Origin: Desulfovibrio sp.
GTDB taxonomy: Bacteria > Desulfobacterota > Desulfovibrionia > Desulfovibrionales > Desulfovibrionaceae
Length of the DNA stretch: 64,000 bases
Direction: 5' to 3'
Assembly: GCF_019422935.1 (NCBI RefSeq)
Contig: NZ_JAHZCJ010000011.1
Coordinates: 1 to 64,000 of the forward strand
The position numbers were made by a program, and so were the translations under genes. Positions 43,244 to 52,112 of the stretch are shown piece by piece. The notes under the pieces were generated by a model. It saw nothing but the letters and a program-made list of their open reading frames with translations. It was not told the DNA's origin and did not search any database. Every line of letters begins with the position of its first letter. Position 1 is the stretch's first letter.

Positions 43244-43948
43244 ATGGCAGGTGGTTTGCCGCATCCGGTATTGCTCTCCACATTTATGGGCATGGACGAG
43301 ATCGCCATCGGTGGAACGATGGTGGAATTCAAACATGTGTTCTACTCCTGGGTCTGTATGGCCATTCTGTTCACCGTAGCGTTGATCATGCGCCGTCGGC
43401 TGACCATGGTTCCCGGAGGTTTGCAAAACTTTTTTGAAGCCTTGGTGGATACCATCGAGAACTTCATCCTTGCCACCATGGGTGAGCATGGACGCAAGTT
43501 CGTTGGCCTCCTGGCTGGCATGTTCATCTACATCTTCGGCATGAACCTTATGGGTCTTGTGCCCGGCTTTGACGCTCCTACAGCCAACCTCAACACCACC
43601 GTGTGCATGGCGCTGTTCGTGCTCGTGTTCTACAACGCCGTGGGTCTGATCCGCTGGAAGGCGCACTACATCCACCACTTTACCGGTCCCTCCAAGGTGC
43701 TCATTCCGCTCATGTTTCCGCTTGAAGTGGTTTCGCACCTTTCGCGCCCGGTTTCGCTTTCTCTCCGTCTTTTCGGCAACATCCGCGGTGAAGAAATCGT
43801 TATGGTGCTGTTCTTCGTAATGGCTCCCATACTCGGCACCCTGCCCATCTACGCCCTCTTCCTTTTGGGCAAGACCATGCAGGCTTTCGTGTTCTTCATG
43901 CTGACCATGTTCTACATCAAGGGCGCGCTTGAAGCACCCGAGCATTAG
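43244..43948 (+). CDS. atpB: ATP synthase F0 subunit a
   Basis: Proton half-channel subunit of ATP synthase. The 234-residue membrane protein has the key arginine in [16 protein letters not shown] (about residue 175), the N-terminal [15 protein letters not shown] helix, [16 protein letters not shown] near residue 92 and the C-terminal [20 protein letters not shown]. The ATG at 43244 is preferred because AGGAGG is eight bases upstream; the ATG inside the RBS spacer is out of frame. It is followed by atpE. The F1 and b-subunit genes are not in the window, in line with the split atp operons of Desulfovibrio. Confidence 0.96.
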   Translation: MAGGLPHPVLLSTFMGMDEIAIGGTMVEFKHVFYSWVCMAILFTVALIMRRRLTMVPGGLQNFFEALVDTIENFILATMGEHGRKFVGLLAGMFIYIFGMNLMGLVPGFDAPTANLNTTVCMALFVLVFYNAVGLIRWKAHYIHHFTGPSKVLIPLMFPLEVVSHLSRPVSLSLRLFGNIRGEEIVMVLFFVMAPILGTLPIYALFLLGKTMQAFVFFMLTMFYIKGALEAPEH

Positions 43949-44023
43949 GCCGATGGCCACGGGCTGCCTGCGGCCCGCCGAATAAACATCGGCAAATTGC
44001 GGGACGTTACACACGACACATAG

Positions 44024-44398
<375 letters not shown>

Positions 44399-44419
44399 GT
44401 CCGGATCACATTGATTTGT

Positions 44420-44449
44420 AAAAAGGCGGCCCTTGGGCCGCCTTTTTTT
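44420..44449 (+). terminator. Rho-independent terminator after atpE
   Basis: AAAGGCGGCCC/GGGCCGCCTTT stem with a two-base loop and seven T, 22 bases after the stop. Confidence 0.9.
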
Positions 44450-44978
44450 ATTTGCAACAGGTCATATCTGCTACGTCTGTAGCTATTGATACGAATCCGA
44501 TACTGCTTCAAATCAGCAATTTTTTGTTATCCAAGCTGCCTGCAACAGTAAAAAATATGAAGATAAAACCTTGCCTCAGTCACAACACCTGCCAAGAAAA
44601 GTCAAACATTGTTGGGCCCACACTTCCACCCGGATAGACTTGATATATAAAAAAAGACCGTTATCTGCCTACAGCAAATACCTTTCCTTGAGTCAGCATT
44701 CAGTAAGCTTCGTAAGAGGCTTAACCTTTGTTAACTTTTATGGTATAGATTTTGTCCTACATAGCATTTAGAGCCTAACATACTGAAATAACAGGTGGCC
44801 AACTTGTGACACTGTGTTAGCTGCAACTTGCTAAGTGGTGAAATAAATTTTATCAAAAAAGTCAGCAGGAAAAAGCTAAGGCACGGCTCCACCGCCCTTA
44901 ATCCCAGCTGGATATTGCAGGCATAGCACTCTTCTTCTCCTGCTATTTAGCGAAGTTGCCTGCCATGCGCGCCATGTA

Positions 44979-45035
44979 TTCACAAAGCTTGCGCCTGTGT
45001 GTATTTCTGCTATAAAATCAAATTCACAAAGTTTG
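44979..45035 (+). repeat. Direct repeat TTCACAAAGYTTG bracketing the rex promoter
   Basis: TTCACAAAGCTTG at 44979-44991 overlaps the -35, and TTCACAAAGTTTG at 45023-45035 sits at the expected transcription start. They are 44 bases apart, close to four helical turns, and TTCACAA equals one half of the Rex consensus TTGTGAA-N4-TTCACAA. The second copy also forms the palindrome ACAAAGTTTGT (45026-45036). Confidence 0.5.
44989..45016 (+). promoter_or_regulatory. Candidate promoter of rex
   Basis: TTGCGC (44989-44994), a 16-base spacer and TATAAA (45011-45016), about 60 bases before the start codon. The -10 is near-consensus, the -35 is weak. Confidence 0.55.
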
Positions 45036-45073
45036 TAACAACAAGACACGCTTGGCATCCCAGAAGGTACAAC

Positions 45074-45715
45074 ATGGTCAACCCACCCAAGAGCAAACAC
45101 ATTCCACGCGCGACTATCCAGCGCCTTGCCACATATGTTCAGGTGTTGGAAAATTTCGCACGTGACAGTGTCGAAGTCATTTCATCCAATCCCCTTGCAG
45201 AAGCCTGCGGCGTCAACGGCTCGCAGGTGCGCAAAGACCTTGCTTACTTCGGTGAATTCGGCATCCGTGGCGTTGGCTATCATGTCAAATCGCTCATTGC
45301 CGCCATAACCTCATCCCTGGGTGTTGACCGCGAATGGCGCATGGCGCTGATCGGTGTCGGCAACCTCGGCAAGGCCATTCTGAACCACGGCGAATTCCGC
45401 TCCCGGGGATTCAATATTGTGGGTATTTTCGACTGCGACCCCTTTAAGATCGGCGAAATTGTCCATGGTCTTGAAGTGCACTGCACACGCGACCTCAAGG
45501 ACATGGTGACAGATCTGAACATCGAGATCGGCATCATCACCACTCCGCCGGAGCGGGCGCAAAGGGCCGCGCAGCACTTGATGGACGCAGGCATTACCTC
45601 CATTTTGAACTTTGCCCCCTCGCGCATCAAGGTGCCGGACAGAATCAACGTGGAGTACGTGGACTTTTTCCACCACCTCTATGCGCTGGCGTTCAACCAT
45701 CCCCAGACACGGTAA
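45074..45715 (+). CDS. rex: Redox-sensing transcriptional repressor Rex
   Basis: DNA-binding repressor that senses the NADH/NAD+ ratio. The 213-residue protein has an N-terminal winged helix (IPRATIQRLATYVQVLENFAR, with NPLAEACGVNGSQVRKDLAYFGEFGIRGVGY as the recognition and wing part), then a Rossmann NAD-binding domain ALIGVGNLGKAI near residue 90, DCDPFKIG near residue 117 and the C-terminal helix that swaps between monomers. Rex in D. vulgaris represses sat and other energy genes. The ATG at 45074 is preceded by GAAGG. Autoregulation is plausible given the boxes upstream. Confidence 0.96.
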   Translation: MVNPPKSKHIPRATIQRLATYVQVLENFARDSVEVISSNPLAEACGVNGSQVRKDLAYFGEFGIRGVGYHVKSLIAAITSSLGVDREWRMALIGVGNLGKAILNHGEFRSRGFNIVGIFDCDPFKIGEIVHGLEVHCTRDLKDMVTDLNIEIGIITTPPERAQRAAQHLMDAGITSILNFAPSRIKVPDRINVEYVDFFHHLYALAFNHPQTR

Positions 45716-45721
45716 TCAAAC

Positions 45722-46522
45722 GTGGCACTCACTTCTGTGACATCCTGGCCAGGGCGCTTTCATGACGCCCTGGCTTTTTTGACCCGCCTTGTCCCCCCCC
45801 GCCCCTGCTGCACCGCAGATTCTCTCAGCGCGGCCATGCCTTTTTTTGCCCCGGTGGGTCTGGTGCTTGGCGCACTTTGCACGGCAGCCGCCTTTGTCTG
45901 CCTGTGGGTCTTTGACGCTCCAGACACAGGTTTTGCAGGCCGCTGTATCGTTGCCGCCCTTGCCGCCTGGGCCTGGATGCTTTGCGAAATATGGGCAACA
46001 CGAGGCCTGCACTGGGACGGATTATCAGACCTTGGCGATGCCGTAAGCAGCGGAGCCACCGGCGAACGCTTCTGGACTGTACTTCGGGATAGCCGCCTTG
46101 GCGCATTTGGGGCTTTGCATCTTCTTGTGGCATTCAGCGGTTTATGGCTGGGCCTCACATGGCAACTTGCCAACGGCCAGTGGATTGCCCCCCTGCTCGC
46201 GCCCGCCTGGGGTCGCGCAGCCTGCATCTGGTTGGCGGCATATACCGTGCCGCACGATGAACGCTCGCTCGGCGGCCTTGCCTGCGCTGGCTCAAGCCCG
46301 CAACTGGCCCGTTGGCAAGTTGTGCTGGCATCGGGCATGCTCGTACTGATTCTGCTTTTGGGCAATTGCCCTTTCTGGCGCCTGCCCCTGCTGGCCTTTG
46401 GTCAATTTTTACTGATCCACAGCATGATCGACACTACGCGGGAACACGGCGGAGTTTCCGGAGATTTTCTTGGCGCGTGTATCCAGTGGAGCCAGTTGTG
46501 GTTCCTGTTGGTAACAGTGTAA
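45722..46522 (+). CDS. cobS: Cobalamin synthase (adenosylcobinamide-GDP ribazoletransferase)
   Basis: Membrane enzyme that joins adenosylcobinamide-GDP to alpha-ribazole in the last steps of cobalamin assembly. The 266-residue protein has the family motif GLHWDGLSDLGDA near residue 99 (metal-binding aspartates), DSRLGAFGA near residue 126, PAWGRAACIW near residue 162 and about six hydrophobic helices. It starts with GTG, six bases after rex, so it is probably transcribed with rex; the RBS is weak. cbiA lies 2.7 kb further on, on the other strand. Confidence 0.92.
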   Translation: MALTSVTSWPGRFHDALAFLTRLVPPRPCCTADSLSAAMPFFAPVGLVLGALCTAAAFVCLWVFDAPDTGFAGRCIVAALAAWAWMLCEIWATRGLHWDGLSDLGDAVSSGATGERFWTVLRDSRLGAFGALHLLVAFSGLWLGLTWQLANGQWIAPLLAPAWGRAACIWLAAYTVPHDERSLGGLACAGSSPQLARWQVVLASGMLVLILLLGNCPFWRLPLLAFGQFLLIHSMIDTTREHGGVSGDFLGACIQWSQLWFLLVTV

Positions 46523-46580
46523 GCTGAGTCTGACTGACGCAAACGACCGGGTTTGCCCCGGAAAAACCAAGGAGCCAGCT

Positions 46581-47159
46581 ATGGATTTTAAAGCGCTCGC
46601 GGAAGCGGCCCGCACCTGCCGCCGCTTTTATGAAGACCAGCCGCTTGGCATGGCCGACCTGGAATGGCTTGTGGACTGCGCACGCGTAGCCCCCTGCGCC
46701 AAAAACGGGCAGGAACTGCGCTTCATGCTCGTAGGTAACGGTGAAACCTGCCAAAAACTGTTCGCTCTCACCCGCTGGGCGGGCGCGCTGAAAGATTGGG
46801 GCGGCCCGCATCCCGGTGATCGTCCCACAGGTTTTGTGGTCATTCTTATGCCCAAGACGGGTAAGGAGCTGACCTGCATGGATGTGGGCATTGCGGCCCA
46901 GACCATCCAGCTTGCCGCCACCAGCCGGAACTGGGGTTGCTGCATGATTCAGTCCTTTGACCATCAGGCCGCGCCTTCCCTGCTGAACGTGCCGGAAGAC
47001 ATGAAAATCGCTTTGGTGCTGGGCCTTGGCCTTGCCAAGGAAAAGCGCGTTGTGGCCCCTATGCCCGAGGGCGGCGCAACTGCCTACTGGCGCGATGCCG
47101 AAGGCGTCCACTATGTGCCGAAGCGGAGTCTTGAAGACCTGATCGTTGCACGATTCTAA
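46581..47159 (+). CDS. Nitroreductase-family flavoprotein
   Basis: A 192-residue FMN-dependent oxidoreductase of the nitroreductase superfamily. The N-terminus has the FMN-phosphate-binding arginines in ARTCRRFYEDQPLG (residues 10-23), APCAKNGQELRFM near residue 37, and a C-terminal VLGLGLAKEKRVV block. The CMDVGIAAQTIQLAATSRNWGCC segment is the usual dimer-interface helix. The substrate is unknown. A run of AAGGAG before the ATG supports the start. It is followed by a strong terminator. Confidence 0.9.
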   Translation: MDFKALAEAARTCRRFYEDQPLGMADLEWLVDCARVAPCAKNGQELRFMLVGNGETCQKLFALTRWAGALKDWGGPHPGDRPTGFVVILMPKTGKELTCMDVGIAAQTIQLAATSRNWGCCMIQSFDHQAAPSLLNVPEDMKIALVLGLGLAKEKRVVAPMPEGGATAYWRDAEGVHYVPKRSLEDLIVARF

Positions 47160-47190
47160 GTCATTATAGCCTGAACTGATGAAAAAAAAT

Positions 47191-47221
47191 GCGGCAGAGC
47201 TTGTCTCTGCCGCGTTTTTTT
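47191..47221. terminator. Bidirectional terminator between the nitroreductase and glycosyltransferase genes
   Basis: GCGGCAGAG/CTCTGCCGC stem with a five-base loop, eight A on one side and seven T on the other, so it serves both convergent genes. Confidence 0.88.
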
Positions 47222-47242
47222 AATGTCCGGAGCGTTCCCTGA

Positions 47243-48436
47243 TCAGCCAGCATGCTGCACAAGCCACTGACCGAGCAACTGGGCAAGAGCTGTATCGCCG
47301 TTGGCATAGGCCGCACGGCGCGCCTGCTGCACGCGTGCCTTTGCCGTGGCCGGGTCGCACATGCCGCCCTCGAATACGGCCTGGGGATCAAGCTGAGACA
47401 AGGCTTTGCACACCTTTGGGTCGGGCATGAGCCGCAGGCATTCCATAAGCGTGCCTGTTGCGGCACCGAGGTCGCCCGCCTGCTCCTGATACCGTGCCAG
47501 CAAGAGCCAGCCCTCAAGCCAAAGAGGTTCGACACGCAGCAAGGCCTTGCAGGCTTCGCTGTTAAAGGGCTTGCCGCAGAACTCCGCACCCATGCGCTGC
47601 TGCTTTTCCTCGGGCAGCACCATCCAGGTATCGAGATCGTCACCAATGCGCAGGTCGTATCCATCCAGTTTTGCCAGCACGTGCTCATCGGGGCGCACTG
47701 CCCCGCCTTTGCGCTGCATGAGCAGGGTGCAGTTTTCCCTGTCATAGGCAAAGCGGCCCGGCGTCCGGCTTGTATGATGATAAATGACGCTGCGGCTTTC
47801 CACCCGCAGTTTCAGCCCCTGCGCTCGCAGCGCAAAACACAGGTCAATGTCCTCAAACCCGTTGCGAAACCCTTCATGAAAGCCTCCGCAAGCTTCAAAC
47901 TGCGTTTTGCGCAGCATTATGGCCGCGCCAGTGATGGCCTGCAGGGGATGAGGTTTGCGGGCTGCGGCAAAGCTGCCGGGCAGGTGTTCGTAGAGGTGCC
48001 CCACCGCATTGAAGGGATTCACGTAGATGCCGCAGTGCTGCACGGTGCCGTCAGGATACAGCAGCAGCGGCCCGGCCGCGCCGATCTTGGGATCAGCCAT
48101 GACCTCGCGCAAAGGCGGCAGCCAGTCTGGGGTAAGCGTGGTGTCGTTGTTGAGAAAAAACAGCAGATCTCCGCCAGCCGCCTGAGCCCCGGCATTGCAG
48201 CCCCGGGCAAAACCCACATTCTCAGTCATGCGCACGGCCTTGAATGCCGTGCCGAACAGGGCCTCGCCCAAGGGTTCAAGTTCAGAAGCGGTGGCGTCTG
48301 TGGAGTGATTGTCCACAACCACCACTTCCATGTTTTCGCCTGCGGAATGCTCGGCCATCGAACGCAGGCAAGGCTCTGTCATGCCCCAGAGGTTCCAGAC
48401 GGGAATGACCACAGAAACACGGCTTGCTTCCGACAT
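47243..48436 (-). CDS. GT2-family glycosyltransferase
   Basis: A 397-residue inverting glycosyltransferase of family 2. It shows VSVVIPVWNLWGMTEPCL at the N-terminus, VVVVDNHSTDATASEL near residue 41, the metal-binding region in FLNNDTTLTPDWL near residue 90, ITGAAIMLRK near residue 154 and GFEDIDLCFALRAQG near residue 177, the pattern of rhamnosyl- or cell-surface-glycan transferases. The C-terminal 130 residues are helical and may hold TPR-like repeats. The start at 48436 follows GGAGG at seven bases; the open frame runs on to 48979 against cbiA and is not believed. It follows cbiA by 17 bases in the same direction. Confidence 0.9.
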   Translation of the reverse strand: MSEASRVSVVIPVWNLWGMTEPCLRSMAEHSAGENMEVVVVDNHSTDATASELEPLGEALFGTAFKAVRMTENVGFARGCNAGAQAAGGDLLFFLNNDTTLTPDWLPPLREVMADPKIGAAGPLLLYPDGTVQHCGIYVNPFNAVGHLYEHLPGSFAAARKPHPLQAITGAAIMLRKTQFEACGGFHEGFRNGFEDIDLCFALRAQGLKLRVESRSVIYHHTSRTPGRFAYDRENCTLLMQRKGGAVRPDEHVLAKLDGYDLRIGDDLDTWMVLPEEKQQRMGAEFCGKPFNSEACKALLRVEPLWLEGWLLLARYQEQAGDLGAATGTLMECLRLMPDPKVCKALSQLDPQAVFEGGMCDPATAKARVQQARRAAYANGDTALAQLLGQWLVQHAG

Positions 48437-48453
48437 TTCAGCACCTCCGGGCA

Positions 48454-50163
48454 TCAGCGCCCCTGAGCAAAACGGGCGGCAGCCGCCACAAAATTTGGGG
48501 CCCAGCAGGGAACTGCCGGGGCAAAAATATGCGTGTACGAAGCCCAGACATTCTGCCTCAGCAGCCCGTCCAGAGCGGGCGCGCTGGTCTGCTTGGCAGT
48601 TTCGCCCTTTTTCTGCCCGTCCGGCTCTGCCTCGCGGCCCATGCCCTGACCTTTGCGCAGGCGCAGGCCGTGTCGCGGCGCAGCACCCTGCCAGCAGCAG
48701 CGCGAATAATGAAATTCGTGCCCCAGTATTTCCAGCCCCTTGGGGAAAAATGGATTTTCCTCCACCACTGTCCCGCGCACGTATCCAAGGCCCTGCGGCT
48801 TGCCGCAAAACTGTGCAACAACGGGGAAGATATTGCTCATGGGCCAGAGTACGCCCTCGCGTTCTATGCCCTGAGACAACAGCATGAAGCCGCCGCATTC
48901 GGCATAGATGGGCAGGCCAGCCCCAGCCCATGCGGCCAAGGTGCGCAGATGGGGTGAAGCGCTGAGGTCTGCCGCGCAATCTTCGGGAAAGCCCCCGCCA
49001 AGGTAGAGGCCGTCTATTTCTCCGGCATCGCCATGTTGCGGGTTTTCACCGCGCAGTACAGGCCAGACGCTGGAACGCGACCCCACGATCTCAAGCCGCA
49101 CCAGTTCCGCCCCTGCGCGCTCCAGGGCTTCAAGATTTTCTTCATAATAAAACCACAGGGCGCTGTCGCGCACATAGGCTATACGCGGCAGGCGGACTGA
49201 TTTGACGGCCTGCGCATCGGGCAACGTGCCGCCCGAATTTTCAGCCGGTGTGGAGGCATCCGTGAGCGGCGCTTCCGTTGGCGCTTCCACAGAATTGAGA
49301 CATTCCACCGCAATACCAACCGCCGCGTCTACCGCCCCATTTGTTGACCAAAACGGCTCTGCGTGCTCAGGCCAGGGATCGGCAATGGCGGCCGCACGAG
49401 CCGCAGCCATCACGGCGTCAAGATTGAGGTGTTCGGCCACAAAGCTGCCAAGCTTGTCGAGCACGGCTCGGGCCTCGGGTGAAAGTTCATCGCCGCAGGA
49501 GGCAATGCCCATGTGGCGCTCGGGCAGCGGGTTATCTTTCAGACGCGGCAAGGCCCCAAGCACTGCCACATCCGTATATTCCTCAATAACCTTGCGCAGC
49601 AGGGCCTCGTGCCGCGCCGTGCCCACCTGATTGAGCACCACGCCCGCAAACTGCAGCCCCGGCTCAAAGGTTGTCATGCCATGCACCAGTGCCGCTGCCG
49701 TGCGCGTCATCTTTGTGCAGTTGATGCTAAGGATGATGGGGCAGCCAAGCATACGCGCCAGCTCCGCTGTGGAGCATGAGCCAGCTACGTCCATGCCGTC
49801 AAAAAGCCCTCGGTTGCCTTCAATCATGCCGAGCACTTCTGTTGCGCCGCTTTGCGCCTGTGTTTTGCGCATGGCGTGCGCAAACAGAGCCTTGAGGCGT
49901 TCCGGCTGGAGCATGTAGGGATCAAGATTGGTGGCGGGCCTTCCGGCGGCCATGGTTAGCCACGCGGCGTCAATGTAGTCCGGGCCTTTTTTGAAGGGCT
50001 TGACCGTATGCCCCTGCGCGGCAAGCGCGCGCGTGAGCCCCAGAGAGAGCAATGTTTTGCCGCCGCCGCCAGAAAGAGCCGATACGCACAGCCGGGGCAT
50101 GGATGCCGCCGCTGAGCCGCAGGCAGAGTGAGAGAGGTCGGATTGTGGCAAGGAGTCCTGCAT
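48454..50163 (-). CDS. cbiA: Cobyrinate a,c-diamide synthase
   Basis: Glutamine-dependent ATP-using amidation of cobyrinic acid (or a sirohydrochlorin-type ring) at the a and c side chains. The 569-residue protein has the dethiobiotin-synthetase-like ATP-binding motif LCVSALSGGGGKT near residue 29 and a C-terminal type I glutamine amidotransferase domain with YLGGGFPEDCAADL near residue 385, the nucleophile Cys in YAECGGFMLLSQG near residue 422 and the catalytic His in GHEFHYSR near residue 488. It is longer than CbiA of Salmonella (459) because of linkers rich in acidic and Ala residues (about 260-310). A role in siroamide or nickel-cofactor synthesis is also possible. Confidence 0.88.
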   Translation of the reverse strand: MQDSLPQSDLSHSACGSAAASMPRLCVSALSGGGGKTLLSLGLTRALAAQGHTVKPFKKGPDYIDAAWLTMAAGRPATNLDPYMLQPERLKALFAHAMRKTQAQSGATEVLGMIEGNRGLFDGMDVAGSCSTAELARMLGCPIILSINCTKMTRTAAALVHGMTTFEPGLQFAGVVLNQVGTARHEALLRKVIEEYTDVAVLGALPRLKDNPLPERHMGIASCGDELSPEARAVLDKLGSFVAEHLNLDAVMAAARAAAIADPWPEHAEPFWSTNGAVDAAVGIAVECLNSVEAPTEAPLTDASTPAENSGGTLPDAQAVKSVRLPRIAYVRDSALWFYYEENLEALERAGAELVRLEIVGSRSSVWPVLRGENPQHGDAGEIDGLYLGGGFPEDCAADLSASPHLRTLAAWAGAGLPIYAECGGFMLLSQGIEREGVLWPMSNIFPVVAQFCGKPQGLGYVRGTVVEENPFFPKGLEILGHEFHYSRCCWQGAAPRHGLRLRKGQGMGREAEPDGQKKGETAKQTSAPALDGLLRQNVWASYTHIFAPAVPCWAPNFVAAAARFAQGR

Positions 50164-50519
50164 GCGGGGCCCTGTGGAGCAGTGCTCTCAAGGTATTGCG
50201 TCCATCAGTTTGCACAGATATGGCGCAGTTCTTGGTATCAAAGGCTTGCGGCCCGGCCGGAACGCGAAAATCCACGCTGACCAGGCCGGGCCGCACACCT
50301 GACAACGTCAGGAACAAAAGGCAGTTATCACAGTGCAGCGCAGATAAACATTTTCAATGTTAATCTACTCTAGAGGATATTTCTCAATAACAGATTTTGC
50401 GCCGAAAACAAGGAAAACAGTGTTTTTTACTACAGGAGTGGACTCTTTCTGTCCATGACTGGAGTAAAGAATGCTGGCTGACGCAATCATCGGCCAAAAG
50501 AATTATTGAGAAACAGCTC
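50164..50519. other. Intergenic region upstream of cbiA and downstream of purH
   Basis: About 355 bases. It contains an 11-bp perfect GC stem (50248-50258 with 50284-50294), a small CTGAC/GTCAG stem, and an 11-bp inverted repeat TTTCTCAATAA (50380-50390 with 50503-50513) bracketing an AT-rich stretch. I found no cobalamin riboswitch and no gene. Confidence 0.5.
50248..50294 (-). repeat. GC-rich stem in the cbiA leader
   Basis: GCGGCCCGGCC at 50248-50258 pairs with 50284-50294 across 25 bases. On the minus strand it lies 85-130 bases before the cbiA start and could be a structured leader; I cannot assign it to a known RNA class. Confidence 0.4.
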
Positions 50520-51797
50520 CTAATGCTTGAAGGAGCGCTGCCCCGTAAACACCATGGCAACCTGCGGCTTGGCCTCGTTGCAGGCCATGATCACTTCCGC
50601 ATCGCGCATGGAGCCGCCAGGCTGGGCAATAGCCGCAACGCCCTGGGCCACGGCCACGTCCACCCCGTCACGGAAGGGGAAGAACCCGTCCGAAACAAGC
50701 GCAGACCCGGCCAACCCGCCGTGGGAGGCTTCGGTGCGGCTTTCAATATCCACAAGCTTGGCGGCCATAGCCGCATCGGTAGCGGCTTTTTCCTTGAGTT
50801 CGTAGAGCGACAGGCCAAGTTCGCGGAAGGCAAGCGTGTCTGCATACTTGGTATGCGCCTTGTGGATGGCGAGTTCCACGCAGCCCACGCGATCCTGTTC
50901 GCCCGTGCCGATGGCAAGGGTTGCGCCGTCGCGCACAAAAATGACGGAATTGGATGTAACCCCGGCTTCCACTGCCCAGGCAAAGCGCAGGTCGTCCAGT
51001 TCCTGCTTGCTGGGAGCGCGGGCGGCAACAGAAACGCCTTCCTTGGTGGTGGCGGTAGCGGGCAAAAAGTCCTTGGCTTCAAGAATGCGGTTCACAAAGG
51101 ACTTCTGCACAATAATGCCGCCGTCAGCGAGGCTCTTGATGTCAAGAAAGGCCGAGCTGGTCAGCTCTTCAAGCCGCCCAAGGCCGGGCAGTTCCATGAT
51201 GCGCAGGTTTTTGCGCCCCTTGAGTATCTCCACCACGCCTTCTTCAAAGGCGGGCGCGGCAACCACTTCAAAATAGTTGGCAGCAACAATTTCCGCAGCT
51301 TCGCGGGTAAAGGGACGGTTGACCACCACGGCCCCGCCAAAGGCGGCGATGCGGTCGCACCAGAAGGCCTTTTCAAGGGCCGCAGCGATGCCGTCATTGC
51401 TCCAGGCCGCGCCGCTGGGATTGTTGTGCTTCAGAATCACCGCCGCAGGGCGTTCGGTGAGGTACTGCAAAATATTGGCCCCGTTGTCCACGTCCGTGAG
51501 GTTGGTCTTGCCGGGGTGCTTGCCGGCCTGAATCATCTGGCTTTCGGTAAGCGCGGAAACAATGCCGTTGCCGGGGCCGCGCCAGTTCAGACCGCCACAC
51601 GTGATGGTGCCTTCCTTAAGCGCGTAGAGCGCGGCGGGCTGGTCGGGGTTTTCGCCGTAGCGCAGGCCCTTCTCCTCGTTGTCCAGCGTCCAGGTGCGCT
51701 TTTGGTAGACGAGTTTTTCATCGCCCAGAATGATGGTCATGGTGTCAGGGAAAGCGTCCTTGTGGACGGTGCTGTACATGGACTTGAGATCCGACAT
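50520..51797 (-). CDS. AICAR transformylase (PurH C-terminal domain only)
   Basis: Folate-dependent formylation of AICAR to FAICAR in purine synthesis. The 425-residue protein contains the AICARFT core (LRYGENPDQPAALYAL near residue 45, the KHNNPSG motif near residue 122, RIAAFGGAVVVNRPF near residue 148 and the C-terminal SDGFFPFRDGVDVAVAQGVAAIAQPGGS). The N-terminal IMP cyclohydrolase domain of ordinary bifunctional PurH (about 190 residues) is absent, so IMP closure must be done by another protein. The start at 51797 follows GGAGG; an upstream open stretch has no RBS. purA and another gene lie nearby on the other strand. Confidence 0.9.
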   Translation of the reverse strand: MSDLKSMYSTVHKDAFPDTMTIILGDEKLVYQKRTWTLDNEEKGLRYGENPDQPAALYALKEGTITCGGLNWRGPGNGIVSALTESQMIQAGKHPGKTNLTDVDNGANILQYLTERPAAVILKHNNPSGAAWSNDGIAAALEKAFWCDRIAAFGGAVVVNRPFTREAAEIVAANYFEVVAAPAFEEGVVEILKGRKNLRIMELPGLGRLEELTSSAFLDIKSLADGGIIVQKSFVNRILEAKDFLPATATTKEGVSVAARAPSKQELDDLRFAWAVEAGVTSNSVIFVRDGATLAIGTGEQDRVGCVELAIHKAHTKYADTLAFRELGLSLYELKEKAATDAAMAAKLVDIESRTEASHGGLAGSALVSDGFFPFRDGVDVAVAQGVAAIAQPGGSMRDAEVIMACNEAKPQVAMVFTGQRSFKH

Positions 51798-52112
51798 GCT
51801 TGCCTCCAGATGTTCGCCGATCAAGTGAGGCATTCGCATACCATAAAACATGCCGGACAACCAGCCCCGATTCGCTGCTGGCGGCGGTTGGGGCGGCCTG
51901 GAGGTTGCAATGCGGCAAGGCCCATCGACAGAACGGCAGGACGCCACGCCAGATCAATAAGGCGCACGGCTGGCAAGGGGAGTGTACTCTTATGGTACTC
52001 GACCCGCAGCAGCCGAAGCCTGACGCCGCCTGGCGGCAAACCTGCCCGGTCCATGCCCGCGTTGACGAAATTTCATGCGCACACTACAGTACCTTGTTAC
52101 ATGGGAGGTAAT
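51798..52112. other. Divergent promoter region between purH and the gene at 52113
   Basis: About 315 bases. On the plus strand a good promoter is at 52062-52090. I could not identify the purH promoter or any operator with confidence, and no ORF here looks coding. Confidence 0.5.
52062..52090 (+). promoter_or_regulatory. Sigma-70 promoter of the gene at 52113
   Basis: TTGACG (52062-52067), exactly 17 bases, TACAGT (52085-52090). The start codon is only 22 bases downstream of the -10, giving a short leader that includes the GGGAGG RBS. Confidence 0.6.

Larger units (their letters stand above)
44399..45073. other. AT-rich spacer between atpE and rex
   Basis: About 675 bases, visibly lower in GC than the flanks from 44450 to 45060, with no credible ORF. 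It holds the atpE terminator at its start and, at its end, the rex promoter with a pair of repeated boxes. The middle 500 bases hold nothing I can name; it could encode a small RNA or be a remnant of transferred DNA. Confidence 0.55.

Noticed and set aside
44452..44637. Small 61-codon frame after atpE
   Set aside because: It starts within the terminator region, lacks an RBS and shows no coding-type composition.
50164..50420. Cobalamin riboswitch in front of cbiA
   Set aside because: No B12 box (AGYCAGGAGACCTGCC-like) or supporting stems could be found on the minus strand, though a GC stem is present.
50397..52112. Open frame running upstream of the small gene at 52113, across purH
   Set aside because: Only the last 121 codons have an RBS and promoter; the remainder is antisense to purH.
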